From the NCBI GenBank assembly GCA_036186865.1, contig AP025048.1, positions 28,319,019 through 28,383,018 of the forward strand: a DNA stretch of 64,000 bases. Direction: 5' to 3'. A program made the position numbers and the translations under genes. The notes below the pieces were generated by a model that did not search any database, was not told the DNA's origin, and was given only the letters and a program-made list of their open reading frames with translations. The DNA comes from Eustoma russellianum (Eukaryota; Streptophyta; Magnoliopsida; Gentianales; Gentianaceae). How positions within the stretch are numbered: the stretch's first letter is position 1; every line of letters starts with the position of its first letter. Positions 18,819-30,942 of this stretch are shown here, piece by piece.

Positions 18819-19740
18819 GGTGTTAGTTGTTTACTGTTCGAATAGTTTGTCTCTGTTTTCTTCTGTTATGTCTATTGTTACTTTTGGGTTAGTGTTGTGT
18901 CTGTTGTGATGCTGGTTGTCTGCTTGTTTTTGCTCTGTTTTGCTGGTCGTGGGTTTAGGAATGTTGTTGTGAAGGTTTTTGGTTGCTGGTCGTTGGGCTG
19001 CCTATGAGGGCTACTTTTTCTGGTTGCCCCTTTCTGCATGCTATTTCTGGTTTCTTTCTAGGTGAAAATGCTGGTCGTGGGATGGCTATGATCCTTGCTG
19101 TTTTTCTGCTTGCTGGTTTCTGGTTTCTGCTCCTTCTTGTTCTTGGTTTCTGCTTGCTGTTCCTGGTCGTAAGATGCCTTGGGAAGACTCTGATGTTTCA
19201 GGTTTTGATTTTTTTGTTGCTGGTAGTTGGATGCCTTGGGAATGGTTGCTGTTGGTGAAACTGCTGATGTTTATAGTTAATGATTAATGGTTGCTTCGAT
19301 TTTGTCATTTAGGATGGTCATTTTCGGATGTACTTTGAACATGTTTGTAAGAAATGAAGATATTTCCTTTATGTCCATGTGTTTGTACTACGTTCCTGGT
19401 TATATAGATTGAAAACACTGAACAAATCCAACAACCAAAACTAAATAAAACATATTGGACAGCAAATGAGATTAACATTACATAACTGAATACTTGTTCC
19501 AAGCAAAACATAATAAAACCTATTGGACAGCAAATGAGATTAACATTACAAAACCTAGCATTTACCAAAAATGGCTTCAAAACCCACGACAACAAATGTT
19601 AGTACATGCTCAGCCAGCAACCAGCATCCAAGACAACCTCAAATAGTCACATAACAAACTACTTAGTTTATGGATGGGAAGAATGAAAGCTTGATCCTTG
19701 CGTTGATAATTGTGCTTAAGCTTGTCCCTCGCATGTGGTA
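18819..19740. other. Intergenic, GT-rich degenerate repeats and a 68-bp tandem duplication
   Basis: From about 18900 to 19260 the plus strand is G/T-rich with recurring GCTGGTCGTGGG-like words. Around 19449-19556, a TATTGGACAGCAAATGAG segment occurs twice with a 68-bp period. Probably the shared 3' region of the two convergent genes. Confidence 0.5.
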
Positions 19741-22078
19741 TCAACCTGATTCATTCTCTGACACTAGTGTGCATGACCTGACATTATGCCCTGTTTGGGA
19801 ATATCGTTTGCACTTAATGATAGATCCTTTTCTGGTAGCCGTTGCATTGTTCCTATTCTCATCAGGCTCCCTCCTCCTTAGTTTTTTGGGCCTGTCAATC
19901 TGTTTCCTAGCATCAGGTGGCAGTATCACTGGGTGATTTGTTAAGATCCAGTACAAACTTAATGGAATGGGATACAGAACAGGTGAATATGCATGTGTAT
20001 ATATGGATTTAGAATAAAAAGCATGCACATACTCAAGCATTGAGCCCCTTTCAACCTGTATGGCTGCAACAGCATGCCTGCATGGATAGCCAACCGACTG
20101 AAACAACCTACATGTGCATTCTCTAATATCAAGATTAACAACATATGACCTTGCCTCATTTGTCACCTCAAATATTTTCTGATCAGACATAATTGCAAAT
20201 GCAACTCCTACTCATAGTCTTTACCTTCTCCAACCTAGACAGTATGTTAGGACATACTTCTCCATCATACCCACTGATACCCTGCCTCTTGGATGACATT
20301 CTTGTCATTGTTTTCTTCCAGATATACTCGAACATCTGTATTATTGGCATTTCCCTTGCTTCAACTATGCTTGCGTTGAAAGACTCGGACAAGTTGTTCA
20401 CCAGAACATCACATTTCTTGTGCATGAGAAAAAGGCCTTTGACCATAGATTGGCAGGAATATTCTTCAACCATTTGGATGCATCCTCATTTAAGGCTGCA
20501 AGTGCTTCCATATGCCTGTTGAACTCATATGGATGAGTGGAACTAGCACATGCCCACAGTTTATCACCTACATCTTTCCCACTGAATTTTCCTTTGAAGT
20601 TTTGAAACATGTGTCTCACACAAAACCTCTGCTCACATGTTGGAAACACAGTATTCACGGCATGAACTAACCCCTTTTGTCTATCTGACATGATTGTGTA
20701 TGGAAGTCCATCAGGCCTCTCACCAATACACGCTATGAGATGCTCCAAGAACCATTTCCAGCTACTGAAGTTTTCAGCTTCTGCTACACACAATGCAATG
20801 ACGAACATATTGTCATTTCCATCTCTCCCAATAGCATTAATCAGTTGCCCCTTCAAGCTGCCTTTCAGAAAACAACCATCCAGACCAAATATAGGCCTAC
20901 AACCATTAAGGAAACCAATCTTGCAAGCATTGAAGCAAATAAACATTCTCTCAAACTTTAGACGGAAGTTTCATCCAAAACCGTATTCTTGATCCTTTCT
21001 TCTAATCATCTCAGCATAATCCCAACAGATGTGAGTATTGATCCATTCACATGTCTTCTATTTCTGGTTTTGCCTTGCTCTTTGCCTTGTACAACTGTGT
21101 CCTGCTTACATCAACCATCAGATCTCTCCTCACTTGATTTTTCAAACTCTTTGAGCTAGTATAAGGATTGTCAATGAAGTAGTTTTTGTATTTTTTGCTC
21201 AGGTATCTTGATGTACAATGCCTGTTCGTGTAATCTCTTCCATAGTTATGCACACCCTTCAATGTCTTGATCATGAAAGTTTTATCATGACCCATCGTAG
21301 AAGCATGAATCCTCCAAGTACACCCTTTGTTACATTTTGTTGTCACCCTATTGCCTTCGTTCTTTTCATACTTCACTTTATAACCCCATCTGATGTTCCA
21401 CTTAAATAGAGCCTCTCTGAATTTAGCAGCATTAACAAACTTCTGCTCAACATTCAAGTCAAATTGTTGCTTACAGAATTCTTCATCAAAGTTAAATTCT
21501 TTGTAACCACTAACATCTTCTGCAGTGCTATGTAGAAGTTCTAATTCATCCACCACTTCTTCATTCCAATGGCCGACGTGTATGCCTTGAATATCAGCTT
21601 CAACTACTTCTTCCTCACTGTCAACTTCACTATGTGAGCGACCTTGGACATCATCCGACCTTTGTAATTCTTCTACAACTCCATCTTCATGTTGTGCTGC
21701 CTCCTGTTCTTCACGTATATTCCCAAATTGCAGATCCCAGAATATATCATCATCCAAAATGCCATCTAGTCCATCAAATGTACCTACATGCTCTGCACCT
21801 TGGAATTTTTCAACACTGTGAAAAGGGTCGTCAGATGCATTTGGAGCTGCTTCAGACAAAGTTGTTGATGCTTGTGACCTAAAGTTGTTTACATCCGGAT
21901 TTACGTTTTTGTCCTTAGACAAAACAGTCTTTTCACTTGGTAAGGTTCTTTGCCAACCTTTCCTTTTATATGGCAACTTTTTACTTGTGGAACATTGATT
22001 CCCACCAGCTTGGACACCTTTATTGCCTTTACCTACCTTATTGTATCCAATCAATCCAGATAGGCTTTGGTTGTTCAC
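19741..22078 (-). pseudogene. MULE (MuDR-type) transposase, broken
   Basis: Read in three main frames. 22078-21047: acidic N-terminus, then the MuDR DNA-binding domain (FREALFKWNIRWGYKVKYEK, CNKGCTWRIHAS, FMIKTLKGVHNYGR). 20946-20398: MULE transposase core, with GLDGCFLKG (first Asp), AIGRDGNDN, SSWKWFLEHL, SDRQKGL (second Asp) and RFCVRHMFQNFKGKFSGKD. 20473-20183: NNLSESFNASIVEAREMPII and IWKKTMTRM. 20190-19741: SWIM zinc finger CTCRLFQSVGYPCRH and a CCHC-like knuckle. In-frame stops and shifts occur near 21047-20950 and at 20470-20400 and 20190, so the copy cannot make a full transposase. Transposase cuts and joins the terminal ends. Confidence 0.88.
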
Positions 22079-22833
22079 TAATATCTATCTACCCTGTATG
22101 AACACACGGCAGTAAGCGTAAAAGCATTAAACCAACAAGATGACATTAACAAGATGACATCAACAATTCTTGCATCAGAACCAACACGTGGACATAATCA
22201 AACATACAATCCGTCAACACCCCTCATCATTCATTATCAAAATGCAGACAATCCAAATACATGAACACGATATTCAACATTCAACACAACAAAAGACCTA
22301 CTCTTTGTGAATCAAAATAGATGAAGACACTCTGTTTTTCCAACACAACTGCACTCTCTTACACCTCCCTTCCTCTCGCTGAAACAAATGCTGAAGAATG
22401 CACACCAAAATGGATGCAAACCAAAATAGATTACACGAACTCAGCTGCAGTATGAAAATCGATAGCTCAACGTTCAATTTCTCATTTGCATACGAGCGTC
22501 CATGTAGCTTCAAATGTCGACATAGTTGAAAGAGTGAGTGCCTGTTTACTTTTTGTACAGCCATTAAACCTCCTTTAGTTGATCATTATTTGCGTGTTAA
22601 TGTTGGAGGGAAAATTACAGAATTTGTTTGATTCAAAGTCAACTCCACGTCATCTTTTTTCAACACGTGGCAGGGGCACATTTGACATTTCACTCTTTCC
22701 CGACGCAATTTTGCCTGAAATGGCATTATCCAAATCAGTACAATAGTTCAGGGGGGGTTAAGGGTGTGATTTCAAACCTCAGTGAGGCAAATGGTTAATT
22801 ACGTATACTACAGTGGGCAAAAGGTGATTAACC
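22079..22833 (-). mobile_element. Upstream region and right terminus of the MULE
   Basis: Leader sequence of the transposase gene, ending in a terminus-like block. On the minus strand it begins GGGTTAATCACCTTTTGCCC at 22833 and contains a second related word (TAATTAACCATTTGCCTC) 30 bp in, like subterminal transposase sites. I could not find the matching left terminus, so the element is open on the left or of the non-TIR type. Confidence 0.45.
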
Positions 22834-23027
22834 CTTTTTTTTAAAGACTGGCGGCTACGAAAATAGTAGCATCGAAAAGGCTAACGTTCAAATTGGAGAC
22901 GGCAGAGAGAGAAACTGAACACGGCTGCTGCCCGCTGGGCAGGAAACTGCCAACATATTTTTTGAAGGAAGGCTAAAGTTTAGGGCAAAGATATAAATTT
23001 TCTTGTTTCAAGATACTTTGATACCAT
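22834..23027. other. Unassigned sequence
   Basis: Short GC-balanced stretch after the MULE terminus. Just before 23028 it shows TTGATACCA, the inverse of a copia-type primer binding site. Confidence 0.3.
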
Positions 23028-23243
23028 GTTGATGCGTGCTAAGGGAAAACATACGCTCCTAAAACACCTCTTAATAATAAGAAATTTAAGTCTCACAAAA
23101 GACACAAAGAAAAACAAAAAACACGAAAAACAAATGAAGAACACAAAAACAATGATAAAACAAAGAACTTTGTTAACACTTCGTATGAACACAACTTCGG
23201 AACGAATCTTGTTAAACTGTCTTGTTAAACTATCTGTTTATCC
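23028..23243 (-). repeat. Possible copia LTR remnant with adjacent primer site
   Basis: On the minus strand the stretch starts TGGATAAACAG near 23243 and ends ...CGCATCAACA, followed by TGGTATCAAAG, a variant of the tRNA-Met primer site. Only one copy is present, so the borders rest on TG/CA and the primer site. Confidence 0.35.
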
Positions 23244-23650
23244 AAGCTAACTGAGGGGTCAACCGGCGCTGCACGCTAGGCCACCATCCCCTCATATCAC
23301 CCTTAAGAAATGAAACGACCACCTCCACCTTCAGTTCATCAGGAACCTGCAATAACCTCAACTGCTCGGTCACATTCTGGAGCTACATCTCAGCCTCCTC
23401 CGACCGTGTCGTGCCCTTAAACATTGGTACCCGGGAGTGCTGCATCTCCCTATAAAAGAATCAAAGTTCCAGGGGTGGTGGTGGTGAGGGCTGTTGCTGC
23501 TGCTGCTGTTGCTGTAGGTGGGCCATCTGCACCTGCTGTTGAGCCACCAAGGTAGTCAGGGTGGCTAGGGTATCAGCAAGAACTTGGGAATAGCCCCCTG
23601 ACCCTGATGGTCATCTCCATCGCGCCCTCTATTTCCTGCTGGCTCACGTC
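23244..23650 (-). pseudogene. Ty3/gypsy Gag, N-terminal fragment
   Basis: The minus strand reads PPRREPAGNRGRDGDDHQGQ near the start, a Gln run encoded by CAG/CAA codons (near 23495-23520), then FKGTTRSEEAEM, VTEQLRLLQVPDELKVEVVV and MRGWWPSVQRRLTPQLA, typical of gypsy gag before the WW-containing core. The start Met appears lost and a frame interruption lies near 23450. It is truncated at the copia remnant. It belongs to the LTR at 23920-25580. Confidence 0.7.
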
Positions 23651-23905
23651 TTGGAGGTATTTTTCTGAAGTTCGAGTTCATAAAAGTACGTAGGTTAGTC
23701 AAAAATAAATCAAATAGTTGATTGCGGGGTAAAGTGGTAATTAAAAAGAAAAGCTCATTATCGGCACACACCTCCCTTAACCCGATCATAACTTAGGTCT
23801 ACTTCATTTATCAGGAATATTCTTGTCGTTTCTAGGAAAAGATCATAACTCATGTCTAGGTAATCTTAGTTAATCCTGCGTTTCCAAGGCGGATCTGAAG
23901 CCTCG

Positions 23906-23917
23906 GCTCTAATACCA
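23906..23917 (-). other. Primer binding site, gypsy element
   Basis: TGGTATTAGAGC on the minus strand, one mismatch from the initiator tRNA-Met complement, two bases from the LTR end. Confidence 0.75.
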
Positions 23918-23919
23918 CC

Positions 23920-25580
23920 TGTAGCGACCCGCTCCCAAACCCTAGTATCAGGAACAGTACGCCCGCCGTATCTCACTAAGGAGAATACAAAGCATCGAAT
24001 CAATTTCTAACATATCCGAAAAGACGTAGAAATTTTTCGCACGGAAACGTAATACCATTCATCAATCGCCTGAGCCCCCTGGCCCATCCTCACCATCCTC
24101 CGGCACTCAAATCTAGGTTCAGTTATTGCTCGAATGCTAACTCAACATTGCTCGGCATCAAATCTACTTTTCCACGACTTGTATACCTTAATCGTGCAAT
24201 TTCTGTATTTTCCTTTTTTCCCCTATTTATTTCTATTTATTTCCTAATTATTCAAATTAAATAAATTATCATAATTACTGAATTTCATTGAAAATAATTT
24301 AATTTTATCATTTTATAATTTTTGGAATATATATATAATTTTTTGATATTTATTTATATTTTTCCTTTAATTATTTCTATTTTAAATTAATTAAATAGCC
24401 GTTATACAATTTCCAGAATTAATAAATGATTTAAATAAATAAAATAGCAATAGGGCTGGCCTGTTTCTGCCAGCCCCCCAGTCTGCCAGAAATCGGCATG
24501 ACCCGCTATGGTATCCAGCTTGTTACGAGTTTTTTTAATTATAACAGGTAATTGGGCCGGCAGCAGCTGGCTTGATCCGTTGGCCATTCGGCTCGGTCCG
24601 CTAAGCCGCCTGCCCTTTTTTATATAGTTTCAGCAAATTGGGCCAAGCCTGGTGCAAGTGCAGCCGGCCCGTTAAGGGCTGGCCTGTCCATTGCGTCCAG
24701 GCTTCGGACCTTTTCCTTAACTTTTTTTTAATGTATCAGGGTTCCAGCGCACAGGGTTCCAGCACAAGGCCAGAGGTGCGTGCAGCCTTCCGCGCGTGTA
24801 GCAGCCACGCGAGGTCGCTTCCAGCGGCGCATGCGGCGCACCGGCGGCCTCCAGCTGCCGTTTTTCGATCCCGATCTACATTTTCGCCTATTTCCAGTCT
24901 ATGAGAACCTATTCTAAGGTCAAATCAAGGACTAAAGACCCTGAATATACTAAAGATGTAATATTTTGATTATCAAATTTATCCCTAAAATCAATCAAAG
25001 TCACGCAATACAGTTCAGGCATTCAACAGATTCCAAATTTCCTGCTTTTCACAGATTGAACAACATGCTATCAAATTCAGCAATTAAAACAACAAAAAAA
25101 ACTTCGAATACCACCAAAGCATGCTTGAATTTGTACCAATTGAAGGGGGAAAAGGGAACCTACCTGGATGCAGACTAATACACAGTTATACGACTATCCA
25201 ATGGTTTGGAGCGCCTTGTTTTTCCCTCTTTCCCTCTTCTCTCTTCTCTCTTTTCTTCTTCTTCCTTTCTCTACCTTGCTTCTGCCGTTTCTTTCTTATG
25301 CGTCTCCCCTCTCTCTCGTTTTTCCTTTGCCGTTTCTTCCTTATCTCCAGCGTCCCATTTAACCGATATTTGTACGCAAGTTTTGGGGGCAGTTACCACG
25401 CCCCCTAACCACGTTCTTTTTTTTCTTTTATTAATCCTTATCCTTTTATCCCCTTTTTAAATGCTTTTAACATTATTATCTCTTTTCAATTATTTGCTTT
25501 CTTTATTTATATAATTGTTATTATATATATATTTTTTGTTTTACTATTATTATTTATATCTTTTTTCTCAGGTTATAACA
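23920..25580 (-). repeat. 5' LTR of a truncated gypsy element
   Basis: In plus orientation it begins TGTAGCGACCCGCTCCC and ends GGTTATAACA (1,661 bp), adjacent to a primer site and gag fragment. The layout (CG-rich start, AT-rich middle, pyrimidine-rich block at 25215-25340, GGTTATAACA end) parallels the solo LTR at 42129-44464, so the two are related families. Only the LTR and part of gag remain. Confidence 0.8.
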
Positions 25581-25582
25581 GT

Positions 25583-27262
25583 CCTCCTCCAAGGATGGTT
25601 GTGGAGCAGGACTCCTAATCATCAACCCCAACAAGGAAGAATATGAATATGCCTTGCGTTTTGACTTTGAACCAACTAACAACGAGGCAGGATATGAGGC
25701 CCTTATAGCAGGATTAGGCCTCGCAAGAAAGTTGGGGGCAGAACGAATCATTTCCTGGAGTGATTCGCAATTGATCATTTCATAGATCAATGGGGATTAC
25801 GAAGCCAAAGAGGAAAACATGAAAGAAGTATTTAACTAAAGTGCTGTAGCTCGGCCAAACATTTGAGCACTTCAGCATTGAACATATCCCCAGGTCAGCC
25901 AACAAGAGAGCTGACGCGTTACCTCGGCTAGCCTCATCCACTTCAATGACTTTGGGAAAAAAGAGAGTTGTGAAGCTAGTAAAGCATCGTGCTTATGATG
26001 CCAATGAAGTGCTGCAACTTGATTACCGTAACACTTGGATGGATGAAAATGTCAACTTCTTGCAGCATGGAATTCAGCCCGAGGATAAACGAGTAGCTCG
26101 GCGTCTTCGATTGAAGGCATCAAGGTATTTTCTCTTCAACGACCACCTTTATAAAAAGTCATTTTCACAGCCTTGGTTGTAGTGCGTAAATGAAGACGAA
26201 GGAGACTACATCCTTCAAGAGATGCACCAAGGGATCTGTGGAAATCATTCTGGTGCATGGTCGTTAGCAAGAAAATGCTACCTCATTGGATATTATTGGC
26301 CCACTCTGCGTCATGATGCAGAAGGATTTGTAAAGAAATGTCAAGCATGTCAAGTCCATGCTCCAATTTCACATCTGCCGAGTCAAGAGCTCACTGCTAT
26401 CGCAAGTCCCTGGCCTAGTACAATAGAGAGTAGATCTTGTTAGACCTCTACCGCAAGCTCCAGAGTCAGTCAAATTCTTGGTTGTTGCCATCGATTACTT
26501 TACCAAATGGGTAGAAGGAGAGCCTTTAGCCACAATAACGGGAAATCAAATCAAGAAGTTCTTGTAGAAGAACGTCATATGCCGCTTCGGCCTTCCACAA
26601 GTCCTTATCTCAGACAATGGAAATCAATTTGCTGATGACCCAGTTAAGAGTTGGTGTGCCGAGCTCAAAATTGAACATTCTCTTCGGTAGCACACCCTCA
26701 AGCTAATGGACAAGTTGAACTGGCAAACAGAACAATCAAGGATGGTTTGAGGAAACTTTTACACAAAGTTGGGGCAAGTTGGGTGGAGGAACTCCCAAGC
26801 GTATTATGGGCATGTCGAACTACTCCTTCTACCTCTACTAAGGAAACACCATTTTCTTTAGTATATGGCACTGAGGCAGTCATCCCAGCCGAAATTGGTT
26901 CTAGCTCTACTCGAAGAGATCATTATTTTGTTGAAACCAACAACCAAGAGTTGCGGCTGAATTTGGATGAATTGGAGGAAAAAAGGGAGCAGGCTCATGT
27001 CCGCATGGCTCAGTACAAAAATTTAATTGCTCAATACTACAACTCTCGAGTACTGCCAAGATCCTATCAAGTGGGAGATTTGGTATTGCACAACAATGAA
27101 GCAAGTCATGCAGCACCAACCGGGACCTTTAACCCTTAATAGGAAGGTCCCTATCGTATAGAGGAGGTGCGTTCAAATGGGGCTTACAAACTACAAACCT
27201 TGGAAGGCAAAACTTTGTCAAGGACTTGGCATTCTACCCATTTAAGATTTCTGCATCAGTGA
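25583..27262 (+). pseudogene. Tat-type Ty3/gypsy pol: second RNase H and integrase, decayed
   Basis: The sequence starts abruptly inside an RNase H domain (KDGCGAGLLIINP, ALRFDFEPTNNEAGYEALIA, ERIISWSDSQLIIS then a stop). This ancestral-type extra RNase H is characteristic of the Tat/Ogre lineage. Next come a linker (LQLDYRNTWMDENVNFLQ, VARRLRLKASRYFLFNDHLY), the integrase zinc region (HQGICGNH and CQACQ, 26220-26360), the core with VVAIDYFTKWVEGE and SDNGNQF, and a C-terminal part (LPSVLWACRTTPSTSTKETP, FSLVYGTEAVIPAEIG, YQVGDLVLHN). Stops and frameshifts occur near 25783, 26180, 26440, 26565 and 26690. The upstream half is missing at the boundary with the gypsy LTR at 25580, so a second insertion or a recombination removed it. 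Confidence 0.88.
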
Positions 27263-27970
27263 TGTGAAGTATTTCACCTCAGCAGGTCTGAGCTAAGTGA
27301 GCAGGTCTCATACGGTAAGACTTCAGTAGGTCCGAAGTTTTCCTTACAAGTATTTTACCTCGGTAGGACTGAGATGGCCGAGCAGGACTCAACTCAGTAG
27401 GACCTCAGTAGGCCTGAGGCCAATGCCCATTGAGGGATAAATTTTTGTGAACAGGATTCACAGTTACTACCTACTAGCAGCGCTAGGAAAACTATAAATC
27501 ATTTGTATAATTATCAGTAGTGCTGAAGTAAAATAAAACAGTGTTTTATGGCAGTGCCAACATGTGGTTTTTTGATTGTGCATAAATAGATCAAGTAACA
27601 GGATTACTTTGTTTGGAATTCATCTCAATTGTGAAACTAAAGCTCGGCAGAGCTGCAGTTTAGTTAAGCAAAGCATCTTTGGTTGAGCCAAAGGTCGAGG
27701 CTGAAGCCCAACACTTGTGGAAAAATTCAACAAGAATATGACTAAAAGGCAGTAACAGAATCTTTGGCAGAGACGAAGTCAAACACTTGCTACGAAGAAT
27801 AATTAAAAGAACGTTGGCAGAGCTGAAGTTAAAGGCAGAAGATAAACACTTGCAAACGTTATGAAAATAATAGCAAGTAAAATCGAAGAGCACAAGTTGG
27901 AGAAAAATGGAATTTTCATTGAAGAATCAGCTTATTACACCTACAAAATTACAAAGGGAAAAGTCCTATT
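27263..27970 (+). other. 3' non-coding region of the Tat element
   Basis: Begins with imperfect short repeats of CAGTAGGTCTGAG type (27278-27425), then several GGCAGAGCTGAAGT words (27640-27830). No protein family is visible. Confidence 0.55.
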
Positions 27971-28850
27971 CTAGTCTTCATCTTCAACATCCTCTATGTT
28001 TCTGAGATCAGCCCCATTCTTGAAAAGCTCCAGTTGTTTGTCAAACAGGGCTTCAGCTTCAGGGTTGTAGAGATCGGCAAGTTGATGATCTTTATCCAAG
28101 GTTGGATAGACTTCACTGCAGGCATCTATAGCATATGTTTGGCCCATCGCCATAACAGAGCCTTGTATCTTAAGAAAGTTGTCTGAAAAGTATTCAGACC
28201 TTCTGAACTCCGCAATAGCAGACTTCTTCAGATCTTCAGGTTGAAGTTCAAATTGCTTCTTTTCTGCCTCCAGCTGCTGAGCCAGATCTTCCTTACTTCT
28301 TCGCTCTTCCTCCACTTGGCTCTTGTAGTGGGACAGTTCTTTCTCACAGTTGCCGAGCTCTTTCTGAAAGAAGTCCAGTTCAGCCTGGGTCTTGGTGGAC
28401 ACCAGTTCAATACTTGCAACTACTTCTTTCAACTCATCCACTTGAGAATTTGCGATGGCCAGCTGAGTATCAGATTCCTCCTTGCCTTCCTTAAGTCTGG
28501 AATTTTCAGTAGACAAGGAGTTCACCTCAGACTTTAATGATTTCAGCTCTGCATCCATCTCCTCCAACCTTGAATTATTGGGTTTTGCCATCTCTGCCAA
28601 CTCTTCATTAGCTTTTCTCAGGTTGGCATTGCTTTCAGAAAGCTTCACCACCATAAGACGCATCTCTTCGGCTCTTCTAAGCATGTCACACTCTTAAGCT
28701 CGGTACTGCAGAAACCAATATGAGTAAGACAAGGATTTCAGCAACTTAAATGAAAAAGTTGAAAATTTCAAAGGAAGTTTACCAGAGGCATGTTACACAG
28801 ATAAGTGTTGAAGGCAGAATCCCAATCCTTTTAGAAAAAACGCTCCATAT
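27971..28850 (-). pseudogene. Antisense spliced coiled-coil gene in the Tat element
   Basis: The last exon (28705-27971) follows acceptor GTTTCTGCAG and carries a 237-codon coiled coil: heptad runs such as LSESNANLRKANEELAEMAK, VNSLSTENSRLKEGKEES, EEERRSKEDLAQQLEAEKKQ, ending DLRNIEDVEDED. An upstream exon (28850-28783) has acceptor CTTGTTATATCAG and donor CTG/GTAAAC, reads MERFF, a stop, KDWDSAFNTYLCNMPL, and joins in phase to the last exon as YRA, stop, ECDMLRRAEEM. Two stops make this copy defective. Tat-lineage elements such as maize Grande are known to carry an antisense ORF between pol and the 3' LTR; position and orientation fit. Function is unknown; the product might modulate gag or replication, but that is conjecture. 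Further 5' exons are not identified. Confidence 0.7.
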
Positions 28851-29161
28851 CTGATATAACAAGAAAAATGAAAAGTTGTAACTTTTCACTTGAAATATGA
28901 AAAGGGGTGACGTTTCAGCTATTTCCCCTTTTTCCAATTGTTTAAACCGCCGAAAAAGTAATTATAGGGCATTGGAACTTGCGCTGGTATTAAAAAGGAA
29001 GATTACAGCTCAATTATGAGGAATAAGTGTGCAGCTAGTTAGAAATACGGCGCAATTAAGAGAATAACTGCCAATTAATGATGGACACGTCATCAATTCC
29101 CTCATGATAAGATTTGTCTGCCTGCATAGGTCAGCTCAGCCACACAAAATCTGGGGGTAAA
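28851..29161. other. Non-coding stretch ending in a polypurine tract
   Basis: Contains the presumed upstream intron of the antisense gene. It ends in ATCTGGGGGTAAA (29149-29161), a plausible plus-strand primer for the adjacent LTR. Confidence 0.5.
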
Positions 29162-29939
29162 TGATAAACCCAAAAATAATCATCCGTTAGCCAACAACAG
29201 TCAACGACATAACTACCGCAGTCAGCATCCATACGTTGCTGCTCGGCTAAACTACACTTCGGCTGTGCCCCATAGCATCTGCTTTATTATCAAAAGAATA
29301 TGCTTAAGGATTGCACCTCGACATATAACTTTAACCTCAGCTTCAGCCCAAGGGTTATGCTCAGACTACTTCGGCAAGACTCGACATTGCACTTCAGCAA
29401 AGGAGCAGTGCTTCTATCAATTGTGGGACCATCAGGCAGAGGTGTAATTCAAGGAAGAGGTACACATCATTGTTCAGCCTGTACACGCCAAGGTCATATC
29501 AGCCGACCTACTGGTCACATCCGTAGGTCTACCAGTCTTATCAGCAGACCTACGATGTCCTAGCTCTACTGCACCACACAAATGTCTCATCAGCTGTCAG
29601 AAGCAGAGGAGAAGGGAAAGTTAACAAAAGCAAGCTAACAGATACCAAAAGGGGGGTCGAACATTTTTCATCTCTCCGAGAGCAAATACATTGAACTTTC
29701 TCCTCAGCCAAGAACTGTGAGAATTTTATAACTCCACATACAAAATCATAACTCAGTGAGAATGGCCCAAACTGACTTGAGCGTCGGAGGGTTTAACCCG
29801 GGGTCACACCCTCGGGACCTCTTATTTCTGCTTCTTTGTGCAGAAATTCCAGAAATCTATTCCAGTTACTATCTTCAAATCAACTAACGGAGTTTATTTC
29901 GGGTCATCCTAGACCCTTGGTGAAGATCTGGCTTCATCA
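29162..29939 (+). repeat. 3' LTR of the Tat-type gypsy element
   Basis: Begins TGATAAACCC right after the polypurine tract and ends GGCTTCATCA directly beside the sharp start of the gene-Y arm (29941). The 778-bp length is inferred; the 5' LTR is absent. Confidence 0.65.
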
Positions 29940-29940
29940 A

Positions 29941-30942
29941 TGCCCAACTATATATCTTTCCTTCGCATTTGATTGTTGAGTTCACCTGTTGGAATTTTGT
30001 AATACAGTCCACATTCTTTATATCTCTCTTAGGGAAACATTGGATGTTGCTACATTATGCTTCCCCTTGAAGGTCTTAGTTAACTTTCCGGTTCAGTTCT
30101 GAAACAATGTCAGCTGATTGGTTTTACAAATGGTGTAAATCTTCCTATGGTTTATGCTAATAATGCTCCCACGATATAGCTTCTTCGGGATTAATCTCTC
30201 CCATGATATATACCATTGGTGAATTGTAGAGGTCATAAATTGCTTGTCTTGTTATAGTTCTTGTATGGATTTTGGTCTAGCATGCAGCAACATATCCTAT
30301 TTTTTTACTTGCAGTACAAATGTGATTCATAAGTAGCATGTGACTTCTTGGTACTTGGTGCCTGATGACATATATTTCCTTTATTTTGCGTGCTTACAGC
30401 ATATGTTCGATAGTTTTTAGGTGTACGAACCACGGTAGTTATAACTTAAGTATATATGTTGAGAACTTTTGCAGGAACCCAAAATTCATTTCAGCATTCC
30501 TTAGAGCATGTCAGGCCACCTGCAAAGGAAGAAACGTTGTGCCAAGGTATTGGTAGCGCTTTACCTGTTTACAATGGTAATGGTATTACGCCGTTGCAGC
30601 CACGCATGCAGACGGTGATGGACATTTCAGCACATACTAGAAGGATGAATACAATGGACATGATAATGAGTGATAATTCAAATGTTGGCAAGGTACAAGG
30701 CATGGATGGAGGGATGATCAAGTCGGAGGTCAATTGGTACAGGTCTGGATACGTGACATACAATTGGTGGTGCAAGTGTTTCATCTTTCAATAATATGGA
30801 GTCCGATTCGCTTCAATTGCCTGAAGATATTCTGGATTCGGCTGAGGCATCAGTTGGATTTTTGGGACAGATTCCCCGCAACTTTAGTCTGTCAGACTTG
30901 ACAACTGATTTTTCTGATAGTACTGATTTTTCTGAGCTTTTT
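29941..30942 (+). repeat. Right arm of inverted duplication carrying gene fragment Y
   Basis: Inverted match to 16984-18040 from TGCCCAACTATATA onward. Its left edge abuts the Tat LTR; its right edge abuts the copia LTR at 30940. Confidence 0.85.

Noticed and set aside
24638..24904. 88-codon Ala/Pro/Arg-rich frame in the gypsy LTR.
   Set aside because: It lies in a GC-rich patch of the LTR with no family motif and no upstream signal.
25206..25460. Hydrophobic frames in three registers at 25168-25460, as if membrane proteins.
   Set aside because: They are translations of a pyrimidine-rich block (TTCTCTTT repeats) inside a gypsy LTR.
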